This document shows, piece after piece, positions 33,074 to 35,224 of a DNA stretch of 35,224 nucleotides; the first letter of the stretch is position 1; every line of letters starts with the position of its first letter. Origin of the DNA: CAYXWM01 sp964392115 (GTDB taxonomy: Bacteria; Bacillota; Clostridia; Lachnospirales; WRBF01); the NCBI GenBank assembly GCA_964392115.1, contig CAYMOU010000012.1, positions 1 to 35,224 on the forward strand, in the 5' to 3' direction. Position numbers and translations under genes: made by a program. A model generated the notes under the pieces. The model ran no database searches. It was given only the letters and a program-made list of their open reading frames with translations, and was not told the DNA's origin.

Positions 33074-33553
33074 ATGTTTTTTCCTATTAAGGGTATGAAT
33101 AATTTTTACTATTCAAGCATGGGCTTGTCCAAGAAACCCATAATGAAGGTCGACAACTCACAAAAAAAGATAAACTACTTGTCTCAATGTCCGGAAACAT
33201 CCGAAAACGAAGAAAGACAAAAAATTATAAGCAGAATATTGGAAAAACTTGCACGGGGTGAGACGCTTACGGCTGCCGAGCTTGATTTTCTCAAAAAATA
33301 CGCTCCCGAATTATACGCAAAAGCAGTAGCAATAGCAGAAGAACGCCAAGAATTGGAGCAAAGGCTGCGCAGAGCCAAAACCAAAGGTGAAGTGGAAAGC
33401 ATAAGATCGGAGAAAATTACGTCTCTTGTTACCCAAATGAAACTAGACCCCGAATTTGCAGGAATGAGGCTGAAAGCTATGGCGGAGGTTTTCGATAAGG
33501 AAGGCAATAATAAAAAAGATGATGAACAAAAAGGCCGGGTTCACAAGGTTTGA
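33074..33553 (+). CDS. Small charged helical protein of unknown function
   Basis: 159 residues, not recognised. The first 35 residues are polar and aromatic (GMNNFYYSSMGL). Residues about 45-125 look strongly helical and charged: ILEKLARGETLTAAELDFL, KKYAPELYAKAVAIAEERQE, then LEQRLRRAKTKGEVESI. This pattern could form a coiled coil. No signal peptide or membrane segment. GAGGTGG precedes ATG 33074. It stands alone between two terminators and is convergent with the M23 gene. I think similar small proteins occur in other Firmicutes, but I assign no function. Confidence 0.65.
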   Translation: MFFPIKGMNNFYYSSMGLSKKPIMKVDNSQKKINYLSQCPETSENEERQKIISRILEKLARGETLTAAELDFLKKYAPELYAKAVAIAEERQELEQRLRRAKTKGEVESIRSEKITSLVTQMKLDPEFAGMRLKAMAEVFDKEGNNKKDDEQKGRVHKV

Positions 33554-33570
33554 TTTTTGGCAAGAGGGTA

Positions 33571-33614
33571 GAGGGATAAAACCTTTTTTATGGCTGAAAA
33601 AGGTTTTATCCCTC
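33571..33614. terminator. Bidirectional terminator-like hairpin between convergent genes
   Basis: GAGGGATAAAACCTTTTT (33571-33588) and AAAAAGGTTTTATCCCTC (33597-33614) form a perfect 18-base stem with an 8-base loop. It lies between the ends of two convergent genes, so it can serve both. Neither side has a separate T-run beyond the stem; the T tract is inside the arm. Confidence 0.75.
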
Positions 33615-33633
33615 AGTATTTTGGCGTATATTT

Positions 33634-34575
33634 TTACGGAAAGGTCACCCTTCCGAACTCTACCTTTTTGCTTTCTATGTACCTTAAAAGCGGATAGGGA
33701 TTAATCCAAAACTCCCGGGCCAATTCTGTGTTTGGCGAAATCCCCACATGAAGATGCACCGGGAATTTTCCTGAGGTGCCTTCCTGTTTGTCGTAGCCGG
33801 TATCGCCCATAAAGCCTATTACTTGCCCGGCGGATATTCTGTTTCCGGTGCTTAAATTATCCGCAAAGCTGTGCAAATGTGCATAGTAATAATAAGTGCC
33901 CGTGTCGGACACTATGCCTATGCGATAACCGCCCAGTTCGTTCCAGCCCATATCCTTTAAAACGCCGTCTGTCATGCTTACTATGGGTATGCGCCCTCGA
34001 ATATTTTCCCTGTCTAAAATATCCGTGCCTTGATGAGGTCGGCTGCTGTCATAGTTTCGCTCGGCACCCCAGCTGTCTCCATACATATAACTGCCGGAAA
34101 TATCCGAATCGTAGCCGGCCGGTATGGGGAAACATACCATATCCCTCATAATATCGGAAAACAGCTTGTAATAGGTATCGAAATCTTCTTTTCTGTAGGA
34201 GGAACGGATTTTTTCGTAGTTTATAATAAAATTCTGCTCCAATTCACCGGTGGTAGGGCTTGCGATTTTTTTCGGGAAAAATTCGTTTTCAAGGCAATAA
34301 ACCGTCAACAACTCTATAAAATCCTTGCCGTATTTCCCGGAGAGTTCCTTTAATTCACCGATAATATTATGGGAGATTTGAAACCCGGCAACATTACTGA
34401 CGGGAATATTAATACTTTTTCGGGAGAAAATAAAGTTGGTCACGAGAAACCACAAAAAACAAAAGGCCAAAACAGCGGCACCGATATTGATTATTTTCTT
34501 GTCAATACCCCGCAAATTTCTTCGCAGCCAAAAAAACAAAAGGTTACGTTTTGCATATCGTCGTCTTATCAACAT
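33634..34575 (-). CDS. Membrane-anchored M23 family peptidase
   Basis: 313 residues. A basic N-terminus (LIRRRYAKRNLLFFWLRRNL) is followed by one membrane segment (about 28-48, IINIGAAVLAFCFLWFLVTN) and an extracytoplasmic part. Residues about 65-130 are helical; the C-terminal M23/LytM domain has the first zinc motif SRPHQGTDI, a GGYRIGIVSDTGTYYYYAHL block and the second zinc motif VHLHVGI. The metal ligands are intact, so it may be an active peptidoglycan endopeptidase. I use ATG 34575, eight bases after CAGGGAG, rather than 34599. Basic N-terminus, one helix, then M23 is also the SpoIVFA/SpoIIQ-like layout, so a sporulation role is possible but unproved. Confidence 0.82.
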   Translation of the reverse strand: MLIRRRYAKRNLLFFWLRRNLRGIDKKIINIGAAVLAFCFLWFLVTNFIFSRKSINIPVSNVAGFQISHNIIGELKELSGKYGKDFIELLTVYCLENEFFPKKIASPTTGELEQNFIINYEKIRSSYRKEDFDTYYKLFSDIMRDMVCFPIPAGYDSDISGSYMYGDSWGAERNYDSSRPHQGTDILDRENIRGRIPIVSMTDGVLKDMGWNELGGYRIGIVSDTGTYYYYAHLHSFADNLSTGNRISAGQVIGFMGDTGYDKQEGTSGKFPVHLHVGISPNTELAREFWINPYPLLRYIESKKVEFGRVTFP

Positions 34576-34618
34576 AACAAAAACTCCCTGCCGGAGCATA
34601 AAAAGCTCTGATGGTTTT

Positions 34619-34719
34619 ATACTATTCCATATTTAATGAAGGATAAAAATTTGCAAATTATCCTTAAATCTTTGTCTATATTGCAAATTTTTATCTACTG
34701 TTTGAAATGGAATTAGTAT
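34619..34719 (+). mobile_element. ~100 bp palindromic MITE-like repeat, copy 3
   Basis: ATACTATTCCAT and TGGAATTAGTAT ends with GGATAAAAATTTGCAAATTA and ATTGCAAATTTTTATCTAC arms. Same orientation as copy 2 and nearly identical to it. It lies 44 bases upstream of the M23 start codon, so it may displace or supply its promoter. Confidence 0.85.
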
Positions 34720-34774
34720 ATACAATCATACTCTGGGCGTGGGCAGATTATTCATGGCAAAACGGTGATTTTTG

Positions 34775-34820
34775 CAACAAAAAGAACGTAAACTTAACCC
34801 CGGGGTAAAATTTACGTTCC
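34775..34820 (-). terminator. Terminator of the minus-strand P-loop gene
   Basis: On the minus strand, GAACGTAAA (34819-34811) with the following TTTACCCC pairs with GGGGTTAA...TTTACGTTC (to 34784), then TTTTTGTTGC. Long stem plus T-run about 25 bases after the stop codon. Confidence 0.82.
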
Positions 34821-34842
34821 TGTATAGCTGTATAATTTAAAA

Positions 34843-35224
34843 TTAAGATATAAGGTATTGCTTTGCTTCTTCAGGGAGTTCACTTAAAACGCAGTTCATG
34901 CTGATAATAAAGGAAATACCGTTTGATTCGGAAAGTTGTGTCAATTTGGGTAACAGCTTAACCAAGTCTTCGTTGTTAAAAGTTTTGATAAGCTTGGTGA
35001 TACCGTCAACAAAGATTTCTTTAATGTCACCGTTTTGAGACAAAATGCCGCAAACGAAACCGATAAATTCTCTGTAGTTGGACAACGGAAAGCTACTGGT
35101 TTCCACAAATCTAATAGAATGCTTCAAATCATACATGTGTCTGTTGTCATTATCTATAAAGACAACATAACCGTCGGATGTTCCGGCAGCATCATTAGCC
35201 ATTTGTATTAAGCGTTTGGTTTTT
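34843..35224 (-). CDS. P-loop ATPase-like protein, N-terminus cut by window edge
   Basis: The frame stays open from the stop at 34843 past ATG 35202 to the edge. The codons before that ATG read KTKRLIQ, giving KTKRLIQMANDAAG and then YVVFIDNDNRHMYDLKH, so the ATG is probably internal and a Walker A ending in GKT probably lies just outside the window. VVFIDND could be a Walker B-like strand. Later, LPKLTQLSESNGISFIISMN resembles a late beta strand of a small NTPase. Clostridial proteins of this kind are sometimes labelled PilT-like; I do not trust that name. About 127 codons are visible. Confidence 0.65.
   Translation of the reverse strand, partial: KTKRLIQMANDAAGTSDGYVVFIDNDNRHMYDLKHSIRFVETSSFPLSNYREFIGFVCGILSQNGDIKEIFVDGITKLIKTFNNEDLVKLLPKLTQLSESNGISFIISMNCVLSELPEEAKQYLIS

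Noticed and set aside
9629..34719. CRISPR array from the repeated TTTGCAAATT sequences
   Set aside because: The copies are far apart, in different orientations and each is a long palindrome; there are no regular spacers or cas genes.

Overview
The window looks like a chromosome segment of an anaerobic, endospore-forming Clostridia-type Firmicute (Peptococcaceae or acetogen-like). The evidence is AT-rich intergenic DNA, strong AGGAGG-type ribosome sites, a SpoIVFB-type sporulation protease, and the Wood-Ljungdahl corrinoid protein AcsC beside its reductive activator. I cannot name the species. Nothing in the sequence suggests a plasmid or phage. I see no tRNA, rRNA or CRISPR array.

Layout. 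(1) 1-3033, minus strand: acsC (corrinoid iron-sulfur protein large subunit) overlapping the RACo-type activator, which runs off the left edge. (2) 3034-4607: about 1.6 kb without a convincing gene. (3) 4608-7459, plus strand: a SpoIVFA-like membrane protein without its M23 domain, spoIVFB, and two tandem DUF3786 paralogues. (4) 7641-9461: a lipoprotein and two divergent small HTH regulators. (5) 9629-32981: a very large cobalamin locus, all on the plus strand. It starts with a sigma-A promoter, a cobalamin riboswitch and an intrinsic terminator. It continues cbiM-cbiN-cbiQ-cbiO-cbiD-cbiL-cbiF-cbiG-hemA-cbiH-cbiJ/sirC-hemC-cobA/hemD-hemB-hemL-cbiX-cbiET-cbiA-cbiP-cbiC-cobT, then a repeat and a terminator, then cbiB-cobD and a final terminator. 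(6) 33074-35224: a small unknown protein, a convergent membrane-anchored M23 peptidase, and a P-loop protein cut by the right edge.

How it works together. The locus encodes cobalt uptake (CbiMNQO), tetrapyrrole synthesis from glutamyl-tRNA to uroporphyrinogen III (HemA, L, B, C, D), methylation and oxidation to sirohydrochlorin (CobA, SirC), early cobalt insertion (CbiX), and the complete oxygen-independent ring contraction and methylation route (CbiL, H, F, G, D, J, E, T, C). Amidation (CbiA, CbiP), the aminopropanol arm (CobD, CbiB) and lower-ligand activation (CobT) follow. Missing from the window are the corrinoid adenosyltransferase, CobU/CobY, CobS and CobC. Most genes overlap by 1 to about 20 bases, which implies translational coupling. 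The product would serve corrinoid enzymes such as AcsC at the left of the window.

Most unusual points: three copies of a ~100 bp palindromic MITE-like repeat, two of them inside the B12 locus (before the riboswitch promoter and between cobT and cbiB); a second element type placed between the riboswitch terminator and cbiM; two genes whose stop codons are formed at the edge of repeats with related ends; a strong terminator touching the cbiB start with no visible ribosome site; a HemA lacking its dimerisation domain; a CbiJ-SirC fusion; and a SpoIVFA-like protein with no peptidase domain.
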